A DNA stretch of 33,787 bases from CAYZUE01 sp964481825 (GTDB lineage: Archaea; Hydrothermarchaeota; Hydrothermarchaeia; Hydrothermarchaeales; JALUUU01): positions 1-33,787 of the forward strand of contig CAYZUE010000009.1 in NCBI GenBank assembly GCA_964481825.1, read 5' to 3'. The notes under the pieces were generated by a model. That model saw nothing but the letters and a program-made list of their open reading frames with translations, searched no databases and had not been told where the DNA came from. Positions 7,573 to 16,625 of this stretch are shown here, piece by piece; the stretch's first letter is position 1, and the number at the start of each line of letters is the position of its first letter. Position numbers and translations under genes: made by a program.

Positions 7573-8159
7573 TTATCTAACTTTGCTCTTGTATAAAGTA
7601 CCCTCTGAATAACAGTTATATAAGTTAAAAAACCAAGGATTATGAGAGCTATAATAAACGCTGTTCCTTCTGATAGTACTTCTACTATTTCAAATAAAGT
7701 TGCAATAATAAGTATAATTAACCGCTCTGCTCGTTCAGCAATGCCAACATCACATTTATCAATAAAAATTTCGGCCCTTGATCGTGCATAACTTACGAGT
7801 AGGCTACCAACTAGAACTATAAATATCAGGATAAGATATCCATCAAGATACAGGGCTATACCAAGGAGTATAGTGGCATCTGAGAATCTATCGGTAATCG
7901 AATCTAGATAACCACCAAACCTCGATACGTTGTTAGAAACTCTTGCTACTGCACCATCTATTAAATCAAAAAATCCACATAACAATAAAGATATAAAAGC
8001 CAATATCAAGTTTCCATTTGCTAAAAACAACATTACTCCAATACTTGAGATAAATCCTAATAGTGTAAGATGATTTGGCCTTAAATGTAAGCGTATTAAG
8101 AATTTAGCAATTGGATAAACCAAAGAACCTATATTTTTTTTATATTTGGAACTGAGCAT
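7569..8159 (-). CDS. CDP-alcohol phosphatidyltransferase (archaetidylinositol phosphate synthase-like)
   Basis: This 196-residue membrane enzyme transfers a polar head group to a CDP-activated lipid. The family signature DG-x2-AR-x8-G-x3-D-x3-D is intact: DGAVAR, then GGYLDSITD with both catalytic aspartates. About six membrane helices are evident. The N-terminal RPNHLTLLGFISS is typical of archaeal archaetidylinositol phosphate synthases, which join CDP-archaeol and inositol phosphate. Other head groups (glycerol phosphate, serine) cannot be excluded. It faces elp3 tail to tail with overlapping stops, and lies head to head with the DHPS-like gene across 41 nt. Confidence 0.88.
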   Translation of the reverse strand: MLSSKYKKNIGSLVYPIAKFLIRLHLRPNHLTLLGFISSIGVMLFLANGNLILAFISLLLCGFFDLIDGAVARVSNNVSRFGGYLDSITDRFSDATILLGIALYLDGYLILIFIVLVGSLLVSYARSRAEIFIDKCDVGIAERAERLIILIIATLFEIVEVLSEGTAFIIALIILGFLTYITVIQRVLYTRAKLDN

Positions 8160-8200
8160 AAATAAAAGTATTTCTGTTTGAATTAATAATATTATGTAAG

Positions 8201-9703
8201 ATGAAAGTATTACTGGTTACAGGAAAGTTAGCTGAAACTCAGGTGAAAGAGGTTACAAAAAAATTTAAGTGCAGTGTTTATGTTACTCCAGAAGAAGTTG
8301 CGTCTCTTATTAAGCCTAAAATCATTTTGAAAAATCTAACTGATCAAATACTCAAAAACGTAGATATTATCCTTGTTCCAGGACTCATTAAGGGAAACTT
8401 AAATGTTATTGAAAAAATTCTTGGAATCAAAACATTTAAGGGAACAAGAGATATTTCAGATATCCCTTATGTTCTTGAAAATATTAATAGCATAAAATTG
8501 TCCAAAGATATTCCTGCGGACATTTTGTTTAAAACAGAACTCAGAGATAGGGCCCTTGGGGAATTGGACAAAGTAAATTCTCGCAAATACATAAGATCAA
8601 AGCTTAAATCTTCGGAAAATTTTTTAATTGGTGAGCTTCCTGTCGGGGTGGACTTTCCAATTAGGGTAGTTGCAGAGATCGTTAACGCTGGAGATATGAA
8701 AAATATAGATATAGTAAAGCGAGCTAAATACTATATTCGGGAAGGAGCAGATATTATCGATATTGGAATGGACGATAATAATCCAATTCGAGTAAAAGAA
8801 ATAATAAATTTACTACGGCCATTAAATATTCCGCTCTCTATTGACACCATGGAGAAAGAAAACATTAAAAGTGCTATTAAAAATGGGATAGATTTGATTC
8901 TGAGTTTTGATTATAATCTCTTAATGAAATTTAATAATATAACTATTCCCAGCGTAATAATTCCAAAAAAAAATACCATACCCTCGAATTCTAGTGATAG
9001 GCAAAAATTAATGGAAAATAATATTAAATTAGCACTAAAAAGAGGATTTAGCACTCCTATAGCAGATCTTGTGCTTCAGCCACCCATGATGGGGCTTGTT
9101 AATTCATTAACAGCTTATAAAGGCTATTCGGAGAAACATACTACCCCTATCCTAATGGGAATTGGTAATTCAACAGAGCTCTTAGACTCAGATTCAACAG
9201 GTATAAATGCTGTGCTTTCAGCAATAGCGATGGAATGTAATGTCAATCTAATTTTTACAACTGAGGCGAGTGGAAAGACTGTAGGCAGTGTAAAAGAGCT
9301 CTCTACTGCAGTGAAGATGATGTTTATTTGTGGTATAAAAAAGTCAATCCCAGTGAATTTAGGGATTGATCTGCTAATAAATAAAGAAAAAAAGATAAAA
9401 AGAGATGAATTAGACCAAAATATAATTGAAAACATAAAGAATGTTAAAGCCAGATATAATAAAGTAACCAAAATTAATGATGAAGGATATTTTAGAATAT
9501 TTATCAAAGATCAGATTCATTGTATCCATTATTACAAAAATACCCCCCATTTTTTAATTTATGGTAAAAACGCAAGAAAAATATCGGATACCATTTTCAG
9601 CCTTAATCTAATTAAAGATATTGATCATGCGTTGTACCTGGGGAGAGAACTCCAAAAAGCCGAGCAAGCTCTAACCAATAACCGTAGTTACATCCAAACA
9701 TAA
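8201..9703 (+). CDS. dihydropteroate synthase-like protein (MJ0107 type), pterin biosynthesis
   Basis: This 500-residue protein belongs to the archaeal DHPS-like family. The core resembles a pterin-binding TIM barrel: GADIIDIGMDDNNP, then RPLNIPLSIDTMEKENIKSA, and later HTTPILMGIGNSTELLDSDS. An N-terminal region of about 150 residues precedes the barrel. A C-terminal domain from about 420, with CIHYYKNTPHFLIYGK, resembles DUF4346 as in relatives. Related methanogen proteins have been linked to methanopterin assembly, joining the pterin to the beta-RFAP-derived arene. With mptG and the DUF98 gene close by, that is the best guess here. No partner gene is directly adjacent apart from csaA. Confidence 0.82.
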   Translation: MKVLLVTGKLAETQVKEVTKKFKCSVYVTPEEVASLIKPKIILKNLTDQILKNVDIILVPGLIKGNLNVIEKILGIKTFKGTRDISDIPYVLENINSIKLSKDIPADILFKTELRDRALGELDKVNSRKYIRSKLKSSENFLIGELPVGVDFPIRVVAEIVNAGDMKNIDIVKRAKYYIREGADIIDIGMDDNNPIRVKEIINLLRPLNIPLSIDTMEKENIKSAIKNGIDLILSFDYNLLMKFNNITIPSVIIPKKNTIPSNSSDRQKLMENNIKLALKRGFSTPIADLVLQPPMMGLVNSLTAYKGYSEKHTTPILMGIGNSTELLDSDSTGINAVLSAIAMECNVNLIFTTEASGKTVGSVKELSTAVKMMFICGIKKSIPVNLGIDLLINKEKKIKRDELDQNIIENIKNVKARYNKVTKINDEGYFRIFIKDQIHCIHYYKNTPHFLIYGKNARKISDTIFSLNLIKDIDHALYLGRELQKAEQALTNNRSYIQT

Positions 9704-9723
9704 CCTGAAATTTAATCATAATT

Positions 9724-10059
9724 ATGAACAACCTAAAGTGGGAAGAATTCGAAAAAGTAGAGATACGAGTGGGAAAAATTATTGATGTCGCAGAATTCCC
9801 TGAAGCTAGAAATCCAGCTTATAAATTGAAAATTGATTTTGGGATATTTGGAATCAAGAACTCAAGTGCTCAAATCACAGGATTATACAATAAAGACAAT
9901 TTAATGAATAAACAGATTATAGCTGTTACGAATTTTCCACCTAAGCAAATAGCGAATTTTCTTTCAGAATGTTTAGTTCTTGGAATTGTATTAGAAAATA
10001 AGGAAGTTGTATTATTAAAACCTGAACGTGAAGTAAAAAATGGTTCTAGGATTAAATAG
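9724..10059 (+). CDS. csaA: CsaA-like tRNA-binding protein
   Basis: This is a 111-residue stand-alone OB-fold protein of the CsaA/Trbp111/Arc1p family. Such domains bind the outside corner of tRNA and appear fused to MetRS and PheRS, or alone as here. Family motifs are WEEFEKVEIRVGKIIDVAEFPEARNPAYKL at the N-terminus, KNSSAQITGLY in the middle, and IAVTNFPPKQIANFLSECLVLG, the usual VNFPPxQI element. The length matches free CsaA proteins. In bacteria CsaA was proposed as an export chaperone; in archaea a tRNA-linked role seems more likely. The gene follows the DHPS-like gene by 20 nt and converges on livM. Confidence 0.88.
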   Translation: MNNLKWEEFEKVEIRVGKIIDVAEFPEARNPAYKLKIDFGIFGIKNSSAQITGLYNKDNLMNKQIIAVTNFPPKQIANFLSECLVLGIVLENKEVVLLKPEREVKNGSRIK

Positions 10060-10064
10060 GAATG

Positions 10065-11105
10065 TTAGATTTTTTGATTTTTTTTCTTTAATTCCTTTAA
10101 AGCTGGTGTAAAAATAGGTTTCTCTTCGAGCAATCCGTGGGGTTTATAATAAAGGATAAGTAACATGATACTTCCAAATAAAATGTATTCTAACCATGTT
10201 GCTTCAAATGGTAAATTAAGAATATCTTTGATCTCGAATTTATAAACTATCAATAATACTTTAGCAACTACAAATGATAAAACACCTAAAACTACCCCTT
10301 TATTATTGCCGCTACCACCCAATAAAATCATGAGGAATGGGAAAAATGTCCATTCAACTCTAAAAAACGTTGATGCTATTACATTTGAACTTAACAAAGA
10401 ATAAAATGCACCAGCCATCGCAGCCACACCTGAACCTATGGCTACCGTTTTTACTTTAAGCTTAAATGGGTCCCTGCCAAAAGATTTAACCACATCCTCA
10501 TTTTCTCTCATGGCTTTCAATAGCCTTCCAAAGGGGGAAGTAAGAAGTCTTTCAGTGAATAAATATACTAATAGAGCTAAAATGAGGCCTAGAATGGCGA
10601 ATCCAAATAAACGATGCTCACCCGGAACCCAAGCTAATATATCAGGAGTATTTACCCCGTAATAACCTCCTATTATGGATCTATTATAGTTTGAGATTAG
10701 ATAAAGTACTTCGCTTATTGCAAGTAAAGTGATTGCTAAGTAATCATTTCGAAGTTTTACACTTGGGATAATAAACAATCCTCCAGCTAAAGCACCGATT
10801 AAACCTGCAACTACTAAAGAGAAAACAAGGATGCCTATACCGAGCAGTGGATTTTGAGAAATCATTGAGTTTACGGTGCTTTTTAAAATGCCAGTTGACT
10901 GTATTATCTCCCCATCGATACTTAGAATGTGGAGTAATACTCTATTTACAATGCCACCAACTGCAATGGCCCCAATTAAAACCGCCATAGCCCGTCCAAA
11001 ATTTGGTATTCCAGCATACCCATACTCAATATTAAGACTTAACGCTATTATCAAATAGATGGAAAACCAAATTATAATGTTTAATATTAAGTAATCCACG
11101 GCCAT
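10065..11105 (-). CDS. livM: branched-chain amino acid ABC transporter permease LivM
   Basis: This is one of the two membrane subunits of a HAAT-type importer (branched-chain or related amino acids). The 346-residue protein has eight to ten hydrophobic segments. It carries the LivM hallmark near the N-terminus, IALSLNIEYGYAGIPNFG, and the permease loop FGRLLKAMRENEDVVKSFGRDPFKLKVKTVA, which contacts the ATPases. LMILLGGSGNNKGVVLG is the typical late LivM motif. The C-terminus is a basic cytoplasmic tail. Its ATG overlaps the end of livH by about 19 nt. It lies downstream of livH, convergent with csaA. Confidence 0.92.
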   Translation of the reverse strand: MAVDYLILNIIIWFSIYLIIALSLNIEYGYAGIPNFGRAMAVLIGAIAVGGIVNRVLLHILSIDGEIIQSTGILKSTVNSMISQNPLLGIGILVFSLVVAGLIGALAGGLFIIPSVKLRNDYLAITLLAISEVLYLISNYNRSIIGGYYGVNTPDILAWVPGEHRLFGFAILGLILALLVYLFTERLLTSPFGRLLKAMRENEDVVKSFGRDPFKLKVKTVAIGSGVAAMAGAFYSLLSSNVIASTFFRVEWTFFPFLMILLGGSGNNKGVVLGVLSFVVAKVLLIVYKFEIKDILNLPFEATWLEYILFGSIMLLILYYKPHGLLEEKPIFTPALKELKKKNQKI

Positions 11106-12004
11106 ATTTTATTTCTCCATATCTTTAAACCTACAATTCCTTTTGGGGCAAGAATCAATGTTGTTACAAGTATCGTAAGTGAAATCACTTTACCGTATAC
11201 TAATATCCCAGGACCAAAAAATCCTGAGAGATAAAATGTTATAGCAGACTCAGATATTCCTATTATATATCCCCCAGCTAATGCGCCATAAATACTTCCT
11301 AGACCGCCTACGATGCTAGCAGCAAAAATAGATACAATAATAACAGTTCCTGTGAGTGGAACGATTTCTTGGCGAAAAGGAAGTAGACTTCCAGCTAATG
11401 CTGCAAAAGATCCTGAGAGAAACCATGAAAATATCCGAGTATATTCAACGTTAATTCCCATAATTTCCGCAAGAGATGGATTTTCCATAGAGGCGCGCAT
11501 TGCTATTCCAAACTTAGTTCTATGTAAAAGGTAAAATAAAGTAATAAAAATAGTTACAATTATTAAGCTAGAAATTATCAGGATACCATCAAATTGAAAA
11601 AAATCAAAATCTAGAGGGGTAAATATGAATTTTTTTGTTGATTTTCTAACTATTGTCCTTAATGTTTCCGCATATGCCCCTAAAATACCGAGAAATATTA
11701 TATCAATAGCTAAAGTAGCTATCATAAGAGTAACAACCTTAGCTTCTTTTCTAATTAGAGGTTTTAGAAAAATTAAATAAATTAGGATTCCAAGAGTCCC
11801 ACCAAAAAGGAAAGAAATAGGAAGGGAAAAATAGGGATTGATACCAAATGTTAGCCATAGAGATAGGGATATATATGACCCAAATATGGCCATACTACCC
11901 TGAGCAAAGTTTGGAACTCCTGTGGTAATGTAGGTAATAATTAATCCAATTCCTAAAAGAACGAGCAAATTTGAGTATACAATCGCCCCTTCCAATACCG
12001 CCAT
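11087..12004 (-). CDS. livH: branched-chain amino acid ABC transporter permease LivH
   Basis: This is the second membrane subunit of the transporter. Typical LivH sequence is GVPNFAQGSMAIFGSYISL near the N-terminus, the coupling loop RTKFGIAMRASMENPSLAEIMGINV, and the late motif FAASIVGGLGSIYGALAGGYIIG. An ATG at 12046 would add 14 residues. I prefer the internal ATG at 12004 because a TTTAAATAA box is centred about 26 nt before it, giving a leaderless start, and the shorter N-terminus fits other LivH proteins. That choice is an inference. The gene is divergent from the binding-protein gene livK across a short region. Confidence 0.9.
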   Translation of the reverse strand: MAVLEGAIVYSNLLVLLGIGLIITYITTGVPNFAQGSMAIFGSYISLSLWLTFGINPYFSLPISFLFGGTLGILIYLIFLKPLIRKEAKVVTLMIATLAIDIIFLGILGAYAETLRTIVRKSTKKFIFTPLDFDFFQFDGILIISSLIIVTIFITLFYLLHRTKFGIAMRASMENPSLAEIMGINVEYTRIFSWFLSGSFAALAGSLLPFRQEIVPLTGTVIIVSIFAASIVGGLGSIYGALAGGYIIGISESAITFYLSGFFGPGILVYGKVISLTILVTTLILAPKGIVGLKIWRNKIWPWIT

Positions 12005-12026
12005 ATTCAGTTCTCCAATACCAATC

Positions 12027-12034
12027 TTTAAATA
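12027..12034. promoter_or_regulatory. shared TATA element between livH and livK
   Basis: TTTAAATA lies about 26 nt before the livH ATG at 12004. On the plus strand it would start a livK message near 12056, leaving a leader of about 30 nt that carries GGTGGTG (12072-12078), seven bases before the livK ATG. One box may control both halves of the transporter. Confidence 0.4.
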
Positions 12035-12085
12035 ATTTGGCGTCATAGTTGGTAGTTATCATATTTTAAAAGGTGGTGTTTAAGA

Positions 12086-13366
12086 ATGGGTAAAAGACTA
12101 ATGAAGTTTCTTATTATTGGACTGTTAGCACTTGTTTTTGTTTCAGGATGTGCTCAGTCTCCATCAGAAGAAGCTCCAGAAGAAATAGTTGAAATAGAGA
12201 TTCCATTAGGGGTTTTAGCTGATTTATCTGGCCCTTTAACAACTTATGGAGAAGATATTAAGACCACGGTAACTATCGCCGGTGAAGATGTTAATTCGTA
12301 CTTTGAGAATAAAGGCTCGCCATACAGAGTTAAACTATATATTGAGGACACTAAGGTGGACCCCAAAATAGCATTAGATAAAGTTATGGCACTTCATACC
12401 AAGGGTATCAAACTTATTGTAGGCCCAATGGGAAGTGGAGAGGTAAAGAATATTCTACCTTATATTAGTTCTAATAAGATAGTTATAGCTTCTCCTTCAT
12501 CCACAGCACCTCCAAGCTTTCTTGGTGTAACAAACCCAGAGGAGAAAAAGTTCGCTTCAAGGTTTGTTTCTGGTGATGCATTTCAAACAATAGCCATCGC
12601 TAAGTTAGCCCAAGATAGAGGGATTAAAGGTGTGGTTATTACACATGTAGCCAATGCCTGGGGCGCTGGTCTGGAAGAGTTTGGAAAAATCGAGTTTGAA
12701 AAGCTCGGAATAGAAGTTAAATCTTCTGTTGAATATCCAGATCCTGCACCTGCTGATTTTACACCTTATGTAGCTACTTTAGAGAATACTGTAAGCGATC
12801 TATTAGAAACAAATAGTAAAGACGAAGTTGCTGTTGTAGCCTTTAGTTATGAGGAAGTTGCAACGATTCTAGCACAGGTCTCTGACGATTCAAACCTTTT
12901 GACTGTAACATGGATTGGATGCGATGGTACAGCTAAAAGCCAGAAAGTTATTGATGATGTATCAGATAAAGCAAGCTTGGTAAAACTTTACAGCACTGTT
13001 TCTGAAACACACGGTGGAAGTGAGTTAGATGAACTCAAGGTGAAGTATGCAGCTCGAATTGGAGGCGAACCAAAGAGTTACGGTCTGAATGCTTATGACT
13101 CTGCGTTTGTCATTGCCATTGCAGCTGCTGAAGTTCATGAAGCTCAAAGTGAGTTTAATTCAGATGCTATAGCTGAAGCTGTACCAAATGTTGCACAGGC
13201 ATATAGTGCTGGAGACTATGGACCAAAACCAGTTAGTGGTGCTTTAAACTTTGACGAGTATCTAGATCGAGCGGTGACTGAATACATGATCTATACAGTA
13301 GAGGATCAGAGCTGGAAACACTCCGGAGTATGGGAATTCAAAACCAATACTATAACGTGGAACTAG
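12086..13366 (+). CDS. livK: branched-chain amino acid ABC transporter substrate-binding lipoprotein
   Basis: This is the extracellular receptor of the transporter. The 426 residues begin with a lipoprotein signal: MGKRLMKFL, a hydrophobic stretch, then a lipobox VSGC with Cys 22 as the likely lipid anchor. An acidic Ser/Glu/Pro-rich linker follows (SPSEEAPEEIVEIE). The body is a periplasmic-binding fold type I, with IPLGVLADLSGPLTTYGED, a conserved opening for this family, and IVGPMGSGEVKNILPYIS. YGLNAYDSAFVIAIAA lies near the end. The ligand cannot be read from sequence; Leu/Ile/Val or a related amino acid or amide is likely. GGTGGTG provides a good ribosome site. The 3' end overlaps livG. 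Confidence 0.93.
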   Translation: MGKRLMKFLIIGLLALVFVSGCAQSPSEEAPEEIVEIEIPLGVLADLSGPLTTYGEDIKTTVTIAGEDVNSYFENKGSPYRVKLYIEDTKVDPKIALDKVMALHTKGIKLIVGPMGSGEVKNILPYISSNKIVIASPSSTAPPSFLGVTNPEEKKFASRFVSGDAFQTIAIAKLAQDRGIKGVVITHVANAWGAGLEEFGKIEFEKLGIEVKSSVEYPDPAPADFTPYVATLENTVSDLLETNSKDEVAVVAFSYEEVATILAQVSDDSNLLTVTWIGCDGTAKSQKVIDDVSDKASLVKLYSTVSETHGGSELDELKVKYAARIGGEPKSYGLNAYDSAFVIAIAAAEVHEAQSEFNSDAIAEAVPNVAQAYSAGDYGPKPVSGALNFDEYLDRAVTEYMIYTVEDQSWKHSGVWEFKTNTITWN

Positions 13367-14124
13367 TTACAAAAAACTTAAAAAAAAGTTTTGGAGGACT
13401 TAAGGCTCTCGATTTAGATGAAATCAGAGACGGAGTTAGCATTGAGGTGGAGAAAGGCTCCATTACATTGGTGATAGGACCTAATGGAAGTGGAAAGTCA
13501 ACTCTCATAAATAATATCACAGGTTTCCTCAATGCAGATTCCGGAAAAGTACTTTATCAAGGCAAGGAGATTACAAATCTCCCTGCTTCTAAAATTTTTA
13601 AAAAAAAAATAGTTAGAACTTTTCAAACATCTCAACCGTTAAAAAAACTTACACTAATAGAAAATCTTTTAATTGCAGCTCCTGATTATGGGGATGGCGT
13701 TTTTAAGAGTTTCTCAGGGAATTGGAAAGACAAAGAGGAAGCAATTATAAATAAAGCTTTTGAACATCTTATTTTTCTCGGTCTTGATCATCTATGGGAT
13801 AACGAAGCTCAGGACCTGAGTGGGGGGCAACTTAGATTATTAGAGATTGGCAGAGTGCTAATGTCAGAGGCAAGACTTATAATAATGGACGAACCGATTG
13901 CCGGGGTTGCTCCTGAGCTCGCTCACAATATTCTAAAAAAACTTAGAAAATTAACAGAAAAGGGATTTTCATTTCTTATTGTTGAGCATCGATTAGACAT
14001 AATTCTGGGGTATGTTGATAGTATTTATGTCCTGGCTAATGGCAAGATTATAGCGAAAGGTAATGGGAATGACATACTTGAAAATCCTAAGGTTATAGAG
14101 GTGTATTTGGGTGCTCAAAGTTGA
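13330..14124 (+). CDS. livG: branched-chain amino acid ABC transporter ATPase LivG
   Basis: This is one of the two ATPases driving the importer. It has Walker A GPNGSGKSTL, a Q-loop in TFQTSQPLKKLT, the signature LSGGQLRLLEIGRVL, Walker B LIIMDEPIAGVAPE and the H-loop IVEHRLDIIL. These are all intact, so the protein should be active. A small insertion (DLDEIRDG) lies before Walker A compared with common LivG proteins. The ATG at 13330 overlaps livK by 37 nt; the GTG at 13357 would start right at the conserved ELVTKNLKKSFGG and is an alternative. The 264-residue length is normal. It is followed by livF with a 14-nt overlap. Confidence 0.93.
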   Translation: MGIQNQYYNVELVTKNLKKSFGGLKALDLDEIRDGVSIEVEKGSITLVIGPNGSGKSTLINNITGFLNADSGKVLYQGKEITNLPASKIFKKKIVRTFQTSQPLKKLTLIENLLIAAPDYGDGVFKSFSGNWKDKEEAIINKAFEHLIFLGLDHLWDNEAQDLSGGQLRLLEIGRVLMSEARLIIMDEPIAGVAPELAHNILKKLRKLTEKGFSFLIVEHRLDIILGYVDSIYVLANGKIIAKGNGNDILENPKVIEVYLGAQS

Positions 14125-14815
14125 GAATCTATCTGCAGGTTATAAAGAACTGAGGATACTCTTTGATATAACTGCTAGATTTGAGGAAGGTAGAATCACC
14201 ACTATTGCGGGACCTAATGGAAGCGGGAAAAGTACGTTATTGAAATCTATATTTGGTCTTACGACAATACATGGAGGTCAGACCATGTTTAATGGAAAGG
14301 ACATTACGTTCACAGCACCTTATAAGAGAACTAGGATGGGTATTGCTTATCTTCCTCAAGTTGGAAAGGTATTTACTAATCTTAGAGTCTCTGAAAATTT
14401 AAAGATGGCTGGTTACATACTTGAAGATGAAGAATTTAATAAAAGGCAAGAGGTCGCCTTAGACACATTCCCTGATCTTAGGAATAAATTAAGTCAAAAA
14501 GCAGCAAATCTAAGTGGAGGAGAAAGACAATTTTTAGGTATTGCAACTGCCCTTATAAGAAAAGCCGATATTTTGATGCTTGACGAACCTAGTGCCATGT
14601 TATCACCAAAATTTAGTTCTATTATTTTCAAAAAGATATTGGAACTTAAAGAGAGATTTAATCTAACAATACTTCTAGTTGAACAGAATATTAAGAGTGC
14701 ATTAGATATAAGTGACAATGCATATATGTTAAAAAGTGGTAAGATTGATTTCGAAGGAACTGCACAAAATCTTTTAAAGCATGATGAATTTGAGAAGTTT
14801 TGTATTGGAATATGA
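14111..14815 (+). CDS. livF: branched-chain amino acid ABC transporter ATPase LivF
   Basis: This is the second ATPase of the transporter, 234 residues. It shows MLKVENLSAGYKELRILFD, Walker A AGPNGSGKSTLLKSIFGL, the LivF-typical AYLPQVGKVFTNLRVSENL, the signature LSGGERQFLGIATAL and Walker B ILMLDEPSAMLSP. The H-loop region differs from the usual one: LLVEQNIKSALDISDNAYML has the VEQN form common in LivF. The start codon is GTG, overlapping the livG end by 14 nt. It completes a five-gene transporter, since both permeases lie on the opposite strand just upstream. Confidence 0.93.
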   Translation: MLKVENLSAGYKELRILFDITARFEEGRITTIAGPNGSGKSTLLKSIFGLTTIHGGQTMFNGKDITFTAPYKRTRMGIAYLPQVGKVFTNLRVSENLKMAGYILEDEEFNKRQEVALDTFPDLRNKLSQKAANLSGGERQFLGIATALIRKADILMLDEPSAMLSPKFSSIIFKKILELKERFNLTILLVEQNIKSALDISDNAYMLKSGKIDFEGTAQNLLKHDEFEKFCIGI

Positions 14816-14870
14816 ACTTTTTGATTTTCAGGAAATTGTGTAATCATTTTTCTACTATAGAGAGTACAAA

Positions 14871-14884
14871 TATTTATATTTAAA
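14871..14884 (+). promoter_or_regulatory. TATA region for pycB
   Basis: The AT-rich block TATTTATATTTAAA lies 29-42 nt before the pycB TTG. An AGGGT ribosome site is at 14901-14905. The 97-nt gap after livF otherwise shows no clear gene. Confidence 0.45.
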
Positions 14885-14912
14885 GCAAATAAAATATCTA
14901 AGGGTAATAATT

Positions 14913-16625
14913 TTGGTTAAAATTAAAATAACAGATACAACTTTTCGCGATGCCCATCAATCCCTTTTAGCTACAAGAATGAGAATGGCTGATATGGAGC
15001 CAATCATTGAAAAGATGGACCAAGTTGGATTTTTTTCCCTTGAGGTCTGGGGAGGAGCAACTTTTGACACTTGCATTCGCTACCTAAATGAAGATCCTTG
15101 GGAAAGAATTCGTACTTTTAAAAAGCATATGAAAGAAACGCCTACACAAATGCTTCTTAGGGGTCAAAATTTAGTGGGTTATAAACACTATAGTGACGAC
15201 ATTGTAGAAAAGTTTGTTGAAAAAAGCGTGAAAAATGGAGTTGATATCTTTCGGGTGTTTGATGCTTTAAATGATTTACGTAACATGGAGTCATCAATAA
15301 AAATAGCAAAACGGTTAGATGCGCATGTTCAAGGAACAATTTGCTATACTTTATCCCCTGTACATACAATAGATTTCTTCGTTGAGATGGCAAAGAAATT
15401 AGAATTTATGGAATGTGATTCAATCTGTATCAAAGATATGGCAGGGCTAATATCTCCAAAAAATACGTATGAACTTGTAAAATCCATTAAAAAAGCAACT
15501 ACCATCCCCATTGATCTTCATTCTCACTGCACTAGTGGGATGGCACAAGCAAGTTATTATGCTGCATGTGAAGCAGGCATAGATATCTTAGACACGGCAA
15601 TGTCACCTTTTTCGGGTGGAGCATCTCATCCATCTACAGAGAGTACCATAGCATCTTTGGAGGGCACCTCTCGTCAAACCGATATTAATCTTTCAAACAT
15701 TAATCCTATAACTACATATTTTAAAAATCTAAGAAAGAAATATGAAGGTATTATAGATCCTTTAGCAGAATCTGTTGATACTAACGTACTCTTATATCAA
15801 ATACCTGGGGGGATGTTATCAAATCTTATTTCCCAACTTAAGGATCAGAATGCTCTGAATAGGTTTGAGGAGGTTTTAGCTGAAACGCCTAAGGTGAGAG
15901 CAGATTTAGGATATCCGCCACTGGTCACTCCTGCAAGTCAAATTGTAGGAACTCAAGCTGTGATGAATGTTTTGGTAGGAGAACGATATAAAGTTGTACC
16001 AAAGGAGATAAAAGATTACGTCCTTGGACTTTACGGTAAACCACCAGGCATAATTAATTCTAAAATAAAAACTAAGATAATTGGAGATGAGAAACCAATA
16101 ACTTGCAGGCCTGCTGATTTACTTCAACCTAATTATAAACTAATTAAAAAAGATGCTGAAAACCTTGGTTTAGTTAAAAAAGAAGAGGATATTTTGACTT
16201 TTGCCCTTTACCCATCTATAGCTCCTAGATTCTTAAAAGGAGAAGGGGTTGAAGAGACTCTTCATCCTCCAGGGGGGAAATTTGTAGAAAATAAGGGGAT
16301 TCCAACATTATTCAGTGTTGAAGTAGATGGTGAAATCTTTGATGTGTCTGTAAAACCTAAAGAAGGTTCTATTGAAATAAATGAAACAAGGGATAATGTT
16401 TCTGTTAAGGTGGAAGGGGGTATTGTAGCACCCATGAAGGGAATTATACTGAAAATTAAAGTTGGAGTCGGGGAGAAGATAAATAAAGGAGAGATAATAG
16501 CCATTCTCGAAGCTATGAAAATGCAAAATGATGTCCTGGCAACCCATGATGGTATTGTAAAAGAAATCTGTGTCTCTGAAGGAAGTAATGTCTCCCCTGG
16601 AACAGTAATCATGGTTGTGAAGTAA
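14913..16625 (+). CDS. pycB: pyruvate carboxylase subunit B (carboxyltransferase plus biotin carrier)
   Basis: PycB carries the carboxyl transfer from biotin to pyruvate, giving oxaloacetate. The 570 residues form an HMGL-like TIM barrel (ITDTTFRDAHQSLLATRMR, with SICIKDMAG and HSHCTSGMA metal/substrate motifs), the PYC/OADA conserved domain, and a C-terminal biotinyl domain. The biotin site AILEAMKMQNDV puts the modified Lys at about residue 536. Split PycA/PycB enzymes are typical of methanogens. The sodium-pump decarboxylase alpha subunit is similar in layout, but the adjacent biotin carboxylase and lack of pump subunits favour anaplerotic carboxylase. The start is TTG; the stop TAATG overlaps the start of pycA. 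Confidence 0.94.
   Translation: MVKIKITDTTFRDAHQSLLATRMRMADMEPIIEKMDQVGFFSLEVWGGATFDTCIRYLNEDPWERIRTFKKHMKETPTQMLLRGQNLVGYKHYSDDIVEKFVEKSVKNGVDIFRVFDALNDLRNMESSIKIAKRLDAHVQGTICYTLSPVHTIDFFVEMAKKLEFMECDSICIKDMAGLISPKNTYELVKSIKKATTIPIDLHSHCTSGMAQASYYAACEAGIDILDTAMSPFSGGASHPSTESTIASLEGTSRQTDINLSNINPITTYFKNLRKKYEGIIDPLAESVDTNVLLYQIPGGMLSNLISQLKDQNALNRFEEVLAETPKVRADLGYPPLVTPASQIVGTQAVMNVLVGERYKVVPKEIKDYVLGLYGKPPGIINSKIKTKIIGDEKPITCRPADLLQPNYKLIKKDAENLGLVKKEEDILTFALYPSIAPRFLKGEGVEETLHPPGGKFVENKGIPTLFSVEVDGEIFDVSVKPKEGSIEINETRDNVSVKVEGGIVAPMKGIILKIKVGVGEKINKGEIIAILEAMKMQNDVLATHDGIVKEICVSEGSNVSPGTVIMVVK

Noticed and set aside
12061..12070. ATATTTTAAA as the livK TATA box
   Set aside because: It lies only about 20 nt before the ATG and would put the transcript start inside the coding region, after the GGTGGTG ribosome site.
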